64,000 nucleotides of DNA, from contig SEHB01000008.1 in assembly GCA_004143945.1 (NCBI GenBank), forward strand, positions 160,714 through 224,713, read 5' to 3'. The position numbers and the translations under genes are program-made. The notes below the pieces were generated by a model. The model did no database searches, was not told the DNA's origin, and saw only the letters and a list, made by a program, of their open reading frames with translations. The stretch comes from Lysobacteraceae bacterium. GTDB lineage: Bacteria > Pseudomonadota > Gammaproteobacteria > Xanthomonadales > Rhodanobacteraceae. Positions 1 to 8,224 of the stretch are shown here, piece after piece. Within the stretch, counting starts at the first letter, position 1, and the number at the start of each line of letters is the position of its first letter.

Positions 1-1424
1 TTCAGGGGCGCTTCGAAGCCGTTCGCGAAGATGGCGTCGCCCCAGGGGGTGTGCACGCGGATGCGGTAGGTTTCGAACGCGTTCCAGCCGCTCGGCGGCA
101 CGTCGCCGCCGTGGCCGTGGTTGCCGAACCAGATCGTGTCGGGTCGCGGGACTTCGGGTCCGCGTGCCAGCTGCATCACGCGGTCGCCATCGACCCAGAG
201 TTCGACCGTCTCGTCGAGCCAGCAGTACTCGATGTCGTGCGTGATGCTGTCTGCTCCCGCGGGCTCCTGGAACACCGGCGGCGGATCCGTGTCGGCGCCG
301 TCGCGCACGATCGCGCGGAAGCCGCCCGAGTCCTGCCACACGCGCATCGCGATGTCGGAGTTGTCGCCGATCGATCCGTTGTCGGGATGCCCTCGCGACA
401 GCACCATCGTGCCGGTGCCGTTCGTGCCGGCCGTCAGATAGCGCGCAAGCCAGCGCACCGAGAACTCGCCGTCGGCCGGGATCGGCGACGATCGCGACCA
501 CACGTACGGGAACGCATTCGATGTCGCCGTGTTCTCGAGCACGTAGCCGCCGTCGATCGTCGGTGCGACATTGCCCGCGTTCGGTTCGTAACGCCAGCGC
601 GCATCGAACGTCGCCGGGTCGAACTCCTCGACGAGCCGCGGCAGATGGCGCGGCCAGTCGCCACACTGCACGCGCCGTTCGCTGCGTCCGAACAGCGTGA
701 TCGCGAGCGGCTTGTCCGGCAGCAGGTCGGTCTGCGCGAAGTTGAAGTCGCCGCGGCGTCCGTCGAGTTCGCCGTAGTGCGCGAGGTCGGTGCCGACCAC
801 GGTCGCCACGCCCGTGTCGTAGGCGGGCAGCAGGGTGGCCTGCTCGACGGGCGGGGCTTCCGGATGGTCCGTGCTGAACGGGCCTGCGGTCACCTGCATG
901 CTGATGCCGGTTGCCTCGATTCCTTCGAGCAGCATCGCCTTGGGCAGCATCGCCTCGGCGGCGTAGGCCGTGTCGGCGTCGAGGTTGAATGGACCATACA
1001 GGTCGACGACGACGCGTTCGGGCTTCGGTGCGAGGCTGAAGACCGGCGAGACCGCGGGATCGTGGTGGTTCCAGAACTGGATCGTCGCGCGCACGCGATC
1101 GAATGCCTGCGCCGTGCGCGAGTGGATGTAGAAGCGCACGCCGGTCACCGACACCTGCGGTCCCGCGCCTTCGTAGTCGAACGCGGTGCCGAGGTGTGGA
1201 TAGACCGGATCGCCCGTGAGGTTCTGCGTGGCCGAGACGTGGCTGTAGATGACCGGATCGCTACCGCGCGCGACGCTGCCCGGCGCGAACGCGGTGGCGG
1301 GCACGAGTTCCGCGCTCGTGCGGATGGCCTGCGCCTCGCTCGACGCTGTGGCCGTCGGCAACATGGATGCGCTGGCCAGGAAGGCAGCCAGCGCAGCGTG
1401 TGCAAGCATGCGGGTGGTGTTCAT
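1..1424 (-). CDS. Secreted protein with LamG-like region, C-terminal IFANGFE motif (runs off left edge)
   Basis: Open minus-strand frame from an ATG preceded by AGGAG, continuing to position 1 without a stop, so the last codons are missing. The first ~28 residues form a signal peptide (MNTTRMLAHAALAAFLASAS...). The middle holds an all-beta region, and the last third (YVLENTATSNAFPYVWSR, VELWVDGDRVMQL) resembles a concanavalin A/LamG-like fold. The visible C-terminus reads DAIFANGFEAPL, matching the tail motif of four other exported proteins in this window. The start lies 22 bp downstream of the stop of the larger secreted protein, so the two are probably cotranscribed. Function unknown; the LamG assignment is by eye. 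Probably extracellular or surface-attached. Confidence 0.75.
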   Translation of the reverse strand, partial: MNTTRMLAHAALAAFLASASMLPTATASSEAQAIRTSAELVPATAFAPGSVARGSDPVIYSHVSATQNLTGDPVYPHLGTAFDYEGAGPQVSVTGVRFYIHSRTAQAFDRVRATIQFWNHHDPAVSPVFSLAPKPERVVVDLYGPFNLDADTAYAAEAMLPKAMLLEGIEATGISMQVTAGPFSTDHPEAPPVEQATLLPAYDTGVATVVGTDLAHYGELDGRRGDFNFAQTDLLPDKPLAITLFGRSERRVQCGDWPRHLPRLVEEFDPATFDARWRYEPNAGNVAPTIDGGYVLENTATSNAFPYVWSRSSPIPADGEFSVRWLARYLTAGTNGTGTMVLSRGHPDNGSIGDNSDIAMRVWQDSGGFRAIVRDGADTDPPPVFQEPAGADSITHDIEYCWLDETVELWVDGDRVMQLARGPEVPRPDTIWFGNHGHGGDVPPSGWNAFETYRIRVHTPWGDAIFANGFEAPL

Positions 1425-1446
1425 CGCGTTCTCCTGGGAGGGTCCG

Positions 1447-4400
1447 TCAGTCGGTGCCGGCGTCGAAGCCGTCATCGAAGATCCGGTCGACCATTCCTTC
1501 GCCCGTGTAGCAGGCCTCGGCGACGTCGCCACGCTGCCACAGACCGCCGAGCTGACCCTGTCGCACGACGTAGTCGGTGACGTACATGTCCTGCAGCGAT
1601 CCCGCGTCGGAGAACTCCTGGCGGCGGAACGCGTACGGTCGCGGCTTGTACTTGCACGACGCGACGACGCCGGGCGCGGGATCCTCGAACCCGCCGACTT
1701 CGCCGCTGATGCCGAGTCCGCTGCCCCAGCTCACGCTGTTCTGCGTCTCGTTCGTCGTGCCCATCGTGAACTCGTACGACGCGCCCACGATCGCCTGCAC
1801 GCCGAGGCCGACCTGCAGTTCGAACTCGACGCCGAGGTGCGTCGACGAATCGAGGCTGTTGTAGCTGCCCTGGATCGTGCTCGTCGACTGGTCGAGGCCC
1901 CAGAACGTCTGCGCGTCGCCGCCGACCGCGATGCCGTCCCAGATGCTGTATTCGGACGCGACCGGCGGCCGCGGCCCGAACACCGGGATCTCGTCGTCCA
2001 TGCCGTTGATGCAGGCCGCGCCGTCGCGCATCACGCCGGTCGCATGCGGGACCGACGCATTGGCGGCGTCGCCCGCACCGCTCCAGATCAGATCGCCGCG
2101 CAGTTCGATGTTGCGGAAGCCGTACGCGTCGGCATGCGGATCGTCGTGGATCGGGCTCCACACGCGCGCGAGCAGCGTGCCGTCACCGTTGGCCGGATCG
2201 CAGACTGCTTCCGGGAACTGGGGTGGTTCGGCATGCGTCTCGCCGAACACCTGGATCTCGGCCACGTGCAGTTCGACCGGCAAGGGGCCGGGATGCTGCA
2301 GCCGGATGTAGCGCGCGCGCAGCGGCTGGGTCGGATCGTTGCGGTCGAGCGTGTACAGGTTCCAGGTGCGGTAGAACGATTCGGTGCCGCCGGTGTCCTG
2401 CCGGAACATGCGGATGCCGGCGCCCGCGGGCACGTCATCGCCGCTGATCGGATCCTGCGATGCGTAGATGCGATAGCCCCAGAGATCCTTGACCCGACTC
2501 TCGCTCGGGAACACGCGGATCGAGCTGATGTCGTGCACTTCGCCGAGGTCGATCTGCACGTAGGGTTCGAGCACCGCCGCGCGCGATGCGATCGAACTCG
2601 TGAACAGGCCGTCGTTCGCTTCCTCGCCGGTATTGCCCGCGACGAGCGTGATGCGATTGCTGATCGTCGCGGGGCGGAACAGCGCCTGGCTCGCCCAGTC
2701 GCGCTGGATCGGCGTCCACGACGGCGGTACCTGGATCGGCCGCACCTCGTCGGTCAGCGAATTGCGGCGCTCGATGTTCGTCGCTTCGTAGGTGGTGCCG
2801 CCTTGCAACACCTCGCAGGCGCGCAGCGCGCTCTGTCCGAGCGGACCGTCCGAGGTCACGACGTCGTAGGAATAGCAGTCGGAGATGCTGGTGTCGGCGG
2901 TGACCAGCCCCTCGCCGTGCTGCGTGCCGAATCCCTGGTTGACGGTGTACGCGTTCTCGTTGCCGTGCAGCTGCCCGCGGCCGGACTGCCAGGTGTGGCC
3001 TGCGCTTCCCTTGATCGTCCACTCGGTGAGCTTGAGGCCGAGGATCGGGACATTGGTTTCCTGGGTGGCGCCGAGGTAGCCGGTGATGTCGTGCGAGGTG
3101 TAGCTGCCCGAGCGCGATTCGTAGCTCGAGCTGTGCGAGGACGACTGGCCGTAGGTCGTCGTCATGTAGACCTCCGACTGCAGGTTCCTCCAGTACGGTG
3201 GCAGGAACGTCACCGAGCGCACGAGCTGGTCGGTGACGCGGCGACAATCGAGGCCGATCGCCGCGCGCATCGAATTGCCGTCGAAGTCCGGGGCGAGCAT
3301 GCCGAGATCGGTGACTGCGCTGCCGAAGGCTTGCGAGATCTTGCGGAAATCGTAGGTATTCGAGCTGCCCGCGCGGAACGTCCAGACGTGGCGGTCGAGC
3401 CGCCCGTCCAGGCTGCTCGCTGCGGTGAGGACGTCGGCAACGCCGTCGTTGTCGACATCGCCGACCGCGATGTCCACGCGCGAGGACACGCCGCCCGAGT
3501 TGCCGTACACGGCTGCCGGGTCGGCGCCGTGCCCGGCCGCCGTGGATGCGTCGATCGCGTAGACGAACGGAGGGTAGCTGCCGCCCGACGTGCCGCTGTT
3601 GACGTTGATCGTCGTCGACCAGGTCTGCGTCGCGCCGCCGACTTCCTTCACCGTGAGACTGACCGCGTGGCTGCCTGTGGTGAAACTGCGCACGGGGTTC
3701 ACCTCGTGCGAGACTGAGCCTGCGATGTTCCAGGTATGGCTTTCGATGTCGCCGTGCGCGGTGCTCGTGAACTGCACGCTGCGCACGCCGGGCGCTTCGC
3801 CACCGAGCGGCGCGAGCGTCTGCCAGGCGAAACCCGCGGCGAGGCGCACCTTCGCGCCGTTGGCCCACCATGACAGGCCGCCGGTGTCCATCGGCGTGTC
3901 GATGCTGCCGTTCTCGATGCCCGCGCGCGCGACGATGATGCGGTTGCCGATCGGATCCGAGCCGCCATTGAGCGGCGCGATCGTCATTGCGTACGCGGGA
4001 GGGGGCGGCGCGTACTGGAATCCGGTCAGCGCCCAGGCGTAGATTTCATAGTAGCGGCTCGAGTCGTGGGTGCCGCCGTTGCCGAGCGCGACGCCGAGCA
4101 CGTCGTTGGTCGCGACGTCGCGCGTCGTCTCGAAATGGAACAGGCGCTGGCCGATCGCGCTGAAGTATTCCCAAACGCCGATGTCGAAGTTGCGGCCGAG
4201 GATCGTCGGTGCGACCACGAGTTCGGCCGCCGCGGTATCGACGAGGTCGCCTGCAGCGACGGCGAGCGCAGGCACGGCGTCGATCGAGCGCGTCACCGGC
4301 GAGGGTGCCGGATCGGTATCCGTCGGGAACAGGCCGATCGCATCGATGAAGCGCTTGCTGCCGACGCCGCCGGCGCTGCCCGCGCGCGTGAGCACGCCAG

Positions 4401-5244
4401 GCCACGGCGTCTCGAATTCGACGAGGTCCATGTCCAGCGCGAGCGGGGAGGTACCGGTGCCGACCAGCACCACCTGGTCGCGTCCGTCGAGCAGGAAGTC
4501 GCCGACGGCCATGCGCGGACTCGCGGCGCTGCCGGACGGCGCTGTCCAGTTGCCCGACGGCGCGTCCGGCGCATCGAGGATCCCGCCGTCGTCGGCGCCG
4601 CGCAGGAACACGATGCGTGTGGTGCCAGCGGTCTTCCACGACAGCGCGAGTTCGTGCCGGCCATCCTGCGAACCGTCGAAGTCGCCGGCCTGGATGTCGA
4701 TGCTGTCGGCGACCACGCCTTCGGCGTAGCTCCAGGCGTCGATCAGTTGCGCGGTCGGTTCGAAGCCGGAGGCGCGCGTGTAGACGCCGACGAACACGCC
4801 GTTGTCGTCGCTGAACGCGACCGCGACCTCGTCGCGCCCGTTGCCGTCGAGGTCGACGCGCGTGCCTTTCTGGAACGGCTTGTTCGGCAAGCTTCCTTGC
4901 AGCAGGCCGGCGCGGTAGACCAGCTCGATCGGTTCCGGATTGCCGCGGGTGCCGGGCCGGTACTCGTCGAAGAACTGCCCCGCCGCGCCGCCCGAGAGGT
5001 AGATCGGCTCGATGTCGCGCGCGAACGGAATGCTGAGTCCGAACGGCGTTTCCGCGCAGTCGATGTCCATCGGTGCGGGCGCGGCGGGCGTCGCCTGCGA
5101 GGCGGTCGCCGGCAGCGCGAGCATCGCCGCGAGCAGGCTGCATGCGAGGCCCGCGGCACCGCTGGTGATGTGCCGGGCGGGCCCGCGTCCGCAGCCTCGC
5201 CGCGCGTTGCGTTCCGACAGCGGAGCGCGGTGGATCGTGTCCAT
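1447..5244 (-). CDS. Large secreted multidomain protein: FG-GAP repeats, PKD-like and discoidin-like domains, C-terminal IFDDGFD motif
   Basis: 1265 residues from the ATG at 5244 (MDTIHRAPLSERNARR), preceded by GGGGGA; the frame stays open further upstream but only through repeat DNA. A long basic N-terminus leads into a hydrophobic signal segment ending ALPATASQA at about residue 50. FG-GAP/VCBS-like blades follow (VDLDGNGRDEVAVAF, GDFDGSQDGRHELALSW, VGDVDNDGVADVLTA). A PKD-like stretch lies near residues 480-550, a Ser/Thr-rich region near 700-800 (SSSHSSSYESRSGSYTSHD), and a discoidin (F5/8 type C) like domain near 850-1000 (YVQIDLGEVHDISSIRVFP, ARYIRLQHPG). The last ~200 residues alternate Ser/Thr with hydrophobic residues (LGVEFELQVGLGVQAIVGAS), as in beta-hairpin pore-forming regions, which is speculative. 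The tail VDRIFDDGFDAGTD carries the shared motif. First gene of a probable two-gene operon. Confidence 0.8.
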   Translation of the reverse strand: MDTIHRAPLSERNARRGCGRGPARHITSGAAGLACSLLAAMLALPATASQATPAAPAPMDIDCAETPFGLSIPFARDIEPIYLSGGAAGQFFDEYRPGTRGNPEPIELVYRAGLLQGSLPNKPFQKGTRVDLDGNGRDEVAVAFSDDNGVFVGVYTRASGFEPTAQLIDAWSYAEGVVADSIDIQAGDFDGSQDGRHELALSWKTAGTTRIVFLRGADDGGILDAPDAPSGNWTAPSGSAASPRMAVGDFLLDGRDQVVLVGTGTSPLALDMDLVEFETPWPGVLTRAGSAGGVGSKRFIDAIGLFPTDTDPAPSPVTRSIDAVPALAVAAGDLVDTAAAELVVAPTILGRNFDIGVWEYFSAIGQRLFHFETTRDVATNDVLGVALGNGGTHDSSRYYEIYAWALTGFQYAPPPPAYAMTIAPLNGGSDPIGNRIIVARAGIENGSIDTPMDTGGLSWWANGAKVRLAAGFAWQTLAPLGGEAPGVRSVQFTSTAHGDIESHTWNIAGSVSHEVNPVRSFTTGSHAVSLTVKEVGGATQTWSTTINVNSGTSGGSYPPFVYAIDASTAAGHGADPAAVYGNSGGVSSRVDIAVGDVDNDGVADVLTAASSLDGRLDRHVWTFRAGSSNTYDFRKISQAFGSAVTDLGMLAPDFDGNSMRAAIGLDCRRVTDQLVRSVTFLPPYWRNLQSEVYMTTTYGQSSSHSSSYESRSGSYTSHDITGYLGATQETNVPILGLKLTEWTIKGSAGHTWQSGRGQLHGNENAYTVNQGFGTQHGEGLVTADTSISDCYSYDVVTSDGPLGQSALRACEVLQGGTTYEATNIERRNSLTDEVRPIQVPPSWTPIQRDWASQALFRPATISNRITLVAGNTGEEANDGLFTSSIASRAAVLEPYVQIDLGEVHDISSIRVFPSESRVKDLWGYRIYASQDPISGDDVPAGAGIRMFRQDTGGTESFYRTWNLYTLDRNDPTQPLRARYIRLQHPGPLPVELHVAEIQVFGETHAEPPQFPEAVCDPANGDGTLLARVWSPIHDDPHADAYGFRNIELRGDLIWSGAGDAANASVPHATGVMRDGAACINGMDDEIPVFGPRPPVASEYSIWDGIAVGGDAQTFWGLDQSTSTIQGSYNSLDSSTHLGVEFELQVGLGVQAIVGASYEFTMGTTNETQNSVSWGSGLGISGEVGGFEDPAPGVVASCKYKPRPYAFRRQEFSDAGSLQDMYVTDYVVRQGQLGGLWQRGDVAEACYTGEGMVDRIFDDGFDAGTD

Positions 5245-5345
5245 GGTGTTCCCCCTGGTGTGCCTGCGATCGGTTACGCGCAGGACGGCAGCGGGGAGGA
5301 TCATTCTGGCGCGCGGAGTGACGCCGAGTTTCCGATCGGTCGCGC

Positions 5346-5378
5346 GAAGAGCTCGGGACTGAAGTCCCTCCCACCAGG
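5346..5378. repeat. REP family A, single copy
   Basis: The sequence GAAGAGCTCGGGACTGAAGT followed by CCCTCCCACCAGG is one half of the family A repeat found throughout the window. The core GGGACTTCAGTCCC is self-complementary. Confidence 0.85.
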
Positions 5379-5421
5379 CGTGACACATCCGTTCGCCGTG
5401 GCGACGGGAGTGTGCAGCCGC

Positions 5422-5900
5422 AGGCTGGACGACCGAAGGTGGGCCGGCGCTCTTCGCTTTTGCGGCGCGGCAAGAGCTGCCGGCCGCGCTGCGCGCGTCC
5501 AGCCTGCATGGCACCGAGATCTGCACGTTCGCAGGGCGCCAGTCCGACTTGTGGGAGGGGCTTCAGCCCCGAGCTTTTCGCACCAAAAGCTCGGGACTAA
5601 AGTCCCTCCCACAAGGTAGGCTGGACGACCGCAGTTCGGCCGGCGCTCCTCGCAGTTCGCGGCGCGGCAGGAGCAGCCGGCCGCGCTGCGCGCGTCCAGC
5701 CTGCTTGGCACCGAGATCTGCACGTTCGCAGGGCGCCAGTCCGACTTGTGGGAGGGGCTTCAGCCCCGAGCTTTTCGCACCAAAAACTCGGGACTAAAGT
5801 CCCTCCCAAAAGGTAGGCTGGACGACCGCAGGTCGGCCGGCGCTCCTCGCAGTTCGCGGCGCGGCAAGAGCAGCCGGCCGCGCTGCGCGCGTCCAGCCTA
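5422..5900. repeat. Tandem composite repeat (families A + B), periods 196 and 197 bp
   Basis: The motif AGGCTGGACGACCG starts at 5422, 5618 and 5815. Each copy is a family B palindrome (AGGCTGGACG ... CGTCCAGCCT). The two intervals each also carry a family A inverted pair (TTGTGGGAGGGGCTTCAGCC ... GGGACTAAAGTCCCTCCCA). Copies are nearly identical, which points to recent duplication. Related family B copies lie near 15060 and at 57139-57224. Confidence 0.9.
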
Positions 5901-5946
5901 GGCTGCGCACTGCGCGCGCCCCTGTCGACACGGCGATCGGGCGCCT

Positions 5947-7167
5947 CTACGGCACGATGCGGTCGATCGCCAGTTTCAGCGGCTCGCGTCGCAGCACGTC
6001 GATCGGGGCCGACAACACTTCGAAGTCGCCACTCGACGGCGTCGCGTCGCCGGACTTCGAGACGCGCGCGCCGATCACGACCTGCGGGAACATCGACAGC
6101 TTCATGTCGGGCAGCATGCCCTTGCTGTCGTCGAGCGTGACGGTGAGCGGCAACTGCGATGCGCGCAAGCGTTCGATCGCGAGCGGCATCGGCGGGCCGC
6201 TCGGCGCGCGCGCGAACACGAACAGCGTGGCGTCCGGGTCGAGCTTGTCGGTGAGCTTGGGGTCCAGCGAGACCTCGACCACCAGCCGCGGCGCATCGCC
6301 GGCCGGCGTCGCCGGAACCTGGCCTGCCGCGGCAGGGGGCGTGGCCGCGGCCTGCGCGGTTGCGGTGCCGTCACGACGCGCGGTCGCATCGGCGATCTGC
6401 TGCTTCACGCTGTCGGCGACAGTGGAACCCGGTTCCAGCAATGGCAGCAGCGTGTTCCAGCGTGCGATCGCGGCGTCGTAGTTCCCGGCCTGGTAGTCGC
6501 TGATGCCGAGCAGCCAGAGCGCGCGCTGGTTGCTCGCGTCGCTGCGCAGCGCGCGTTCGAGCAGCGTGCGCGCTTCACCGACGATGCGCCGCTCCGGGTT
6601 CGTCATCGCGAGCGCCTGCGCGTACTCCACAGTCACGACCGGATGCTCGGGCGCGGCGTCATGCGCACGCTTGAGCGCCGCGAGCGCGTCGGCCTCGCGT
6701 CCGGTCGACTGGTACGCACGCGCGAGCAGGATCCAGCCCTCGATGTCGTCGGGCTTCTCCTCGAGGCGCGCCGAGAGCATCGCGATCGCCTCGCCCATGT
6801 CGGGTCCGGCTTCCCCGCCGGCGCCGGGCGCCGTGACGAGATTGGCCGGATCGAGCGCCTGCGGCGTGCCGACGAAGCGGTACAGCAGCAGCGCCGACGC
6901 GGGCAGCAGCAGCGCGATCAGCAGCACCGCGACGAAGGCCGCGCGCGAACGCGTGCGGGCATCGGGTGCAGGTGCGAGCGCGGCGCGCTTGCGCGCGTGC
7001 TCTTCGGCGTCGATGACACCCGCGGCGAGCGCCTCGTCGAGCGCGCGCGACTGCCGCATCGCGGCTGCGCTGCCCGCGGAGCGACCATGGCGCAGCAACG
7101 GGAGCAGCACGAAGGCGAGCGCGCCGGCGAGCATCGCCGCCACGCACAGGAAGAACATCGTCGTCAT
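5947..7167 (-). CDS. ccmI: Cytochrome c biogenesis protein CcmI (CycH), TPR domain
   Basis: 406 residues from ATG 7167, which overlaps the ccmH stop by one base (TGATG). In System I this inner-membrane protein presents apocytochrome c to the CcmF/CcmH haem ligation complex. Two transmembrane segments are visible: residues ~1-25 (FFLCVAAMLAGALAFVLLPLL) and ~80-110 (FVAVLLIALLLPASALLLYRF). Between them is the CcmI-type linker with paired acidic and basic residues (DEALAAGVIDAEEHARKR). TPR-like helices follow (GWILLARAYQSTGREADALAAL, ALWLLGISDYQAGNYDAAIARW). A Pro/Ala-rich linker leads to a beta-rich C-terminal domain (VVEVSLDPKLTDKLDPDATLFVFAR), as in long CcmI proteins. Last gene of ccmFGHI; no obvious terminator before the repeat block. 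Confidence 0.93.
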   Translation of the reverse strand: MTTMFFLCVAAMLAGALAFVLLPLLRHGRSAGSAAAMRQSRALDEALAAGVIDAEEHARKRAALAPAPDARTRSRAAFVAVLLIALLLPASALLLYRFVGTPQALDPANLVTAPGAGGEAGPDMGEAIAMLSARLEEKPDDIEGWILLARAYQSTGREADALAALKRAHDAAPEHPVVTVEYAQALAMTNPERRIVGEARTLLERALRSDASNQRALWLLGISDYQAGNYDAAIARWNTLLPLLEPGSTVADSVKQQIADATARRDGTATAQAAATPPAAAGQVPATPAGDAPRLVVEVSLDPKLTDKLDPDATLFVFARAPSGPPMPLAIERLRASQLPLTVTLDDSKGMLPDMKLSMFPQVVIGARVSKSGDATPSSGDFEVLSAPIDVLRREPLKLAIDRIVP

Positions 7168-7682
7168 CACCAATCGTCCTCGACGTCGCTGGCCGGGCGC
7201 GTGCTGCGCGTGGAATCGGCGACCGCCGCGCGCGCGCGCCGACGCACCGTCATCGCAACGCCGGCGGCGCCAGCCGTCAGCACCAGCAACGGGCCGAACC
7301 ACAGCAGCCAGGTGCCACCGCGCAGCGGCGGGTCATACAGCACGAAATCGCCGTAGCGTGCGGTCAGCCAGGTCTTGATCTCCTCGTCGGACTTGCCGCT
7401 GCGCATCTGTTCGAACACGTCGCGGCGCAGGTCCGCCGCGAGCGGGGCGGAGGAATCGTTGAGGCTCTCGTTCTGGCACACGAGGCAGCGCAGCTGCTTG
7501 GTCAGCGCCTGGAAGCGAAGTTCCTCGGCACGGTCGGCGAACGGAAGCGGGTCGACGCCGGCGCGCGCGGTCATCGCGCAGGCGAAGCCGAGCGCGAGCA
7601 CGCATGCGAACAGCAGGTGCGCGGCCAGCCTGTGCGGCGCGTGCGCAGTGCGCGGCAACGTGGGCGATCGGCCCTGCCTCAT
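7167..7682 (-). CDS. ccmH: Cytochrome c-type biogenesis protein CcmH
   Basis: 171 residues. Periplasmic thiol-redox component that reduces the CXXCH cysteines of apocytochromes before haem attachment. After an N-terminal signal/anchor (LLFACVLALGFACAMTARA) comes the diagnostic LRCLVCQNESL motif with cysteines C66 and C69, then the CcmH helix bundle (LRRDVFEQMRSGKSDEEIKTWLTARYGDFVLYDPP). A C-terminal transmembrane helix (WLLWFGPLLVLTAGAAGVAM) is followed by a short basic tail. This is the short CcmH form; the CycH/TPR part is the separate downstream gene. The start overlaps the ccmG stop by 4 bp (ATGA), indicating translational coupling. Confidence 0.95.
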   Translation of the reverse strand: MRQGRSPTLPRTAHAPHRLAAHLLFACVLALGFACAMTARAGVDPLPFADRAEELRFQALTKQLRCLVCQNESLNDSSAPLAADLRRDVFEQMRSGKSDEEIKTWLTARYGDFVLYDPPLRGGTWLLWFGPLLVLTAGAAGVAMTVRRRARAAVADSTRSTRPASDVEDDW

Positions 7683-8224
7683 CGCGTCGTCCCCTTCAGC
7701 GCCGCGATGCGCGGCAGCAGTTCTTCGTCGATCACGCGTGGCGTGATCGGGCTGATGTACTTGTAGCGGATCACGCCGTTCGCATCGACGAGGAAGGATT
7801 CGGGTGCGCCGGTCACGCCGAAGTCGATCGCGATGTCGCCGGGGTAGTCCGCGACCACGATGTCGTAGGGATCGCCGTACTCCGCGAGCCAGCGCTTGGC
7901 ATCGTCCGGCTCGTCCTTGTAGTTGAAGCCGACCAGCTTGATGCCGAGGCGCTTGCCCTCGCGCATCAGGATCGGGTGTTCATCGCGGCAGGCGACGCAC
8001 CAGCTGCCGAACACGTTGAGCAGGTAGGGCTCGCCCGCGAGGTCGGCGCTGCCGAACGTCGCTTGCGGTTCGTACAGTTTCGGCAACGCGAACGCGGGAG
8101 CCGGCTTGTCGATCAGCGGCGAGGGCACCGCACGCGGGTCGTTGTGCTGGTTCCACCAGATGCCGAATCCGAGCAGCGCGAGGATCAGCACGAAGCCGAG
8201 CAGGGGCAGCATCCGTGCATTCAT
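7679..8224 (-). CDS. ccmG: Thiol:disulfide interchange protein CcmG/DsbE
   Basis: 181 residues. Membrane-anchored periplasmic thioredoxin-like protein that passes electrons, usually from CcdA/DsbD, to CcmH or apocytochrome c. One N-terminal transmembrane helix (LLGFVLILALLGFGIWW) precedes a thioredoxin fold with active site WCVAC (C76, C79), the CcmG-typical GFNYKDEPDDAKRWL segment and the cis-proline loop GVTGAPESFLVD. Overlaps ccmF upstream and ccmH downstream by 4 bp each, so it is clearly part of one operon. Confidence 0.96.
   Translation of the reverse strand: MNARMLPLLGFVLILALLGFGIWWNQHNDPRAVPSPLIDKPAPAFALPKLYEPQATFGSADLAGEPYLLNVFGSWCVACRDEHPILMREGKRLGIKLVGFNYKDEPDDAKRWLAEYGDPYDIVVADYPGDIAIDFGVTGAPESFLVDANGVIRYKYISPITPRVIDEELLPRIAALKGTTR

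Larger units (their letters stand above)
5245..5945. other. Gap filled by palindromic repeats
   Basis: This ~700 bp stretch between the secreted-protein operon and ccmI contains no supportable gene. It holds a single REP and a tandem duplication of a composite repeat, listed separately. Short open frames here are readings of the repeats. Confidence 0.8.
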
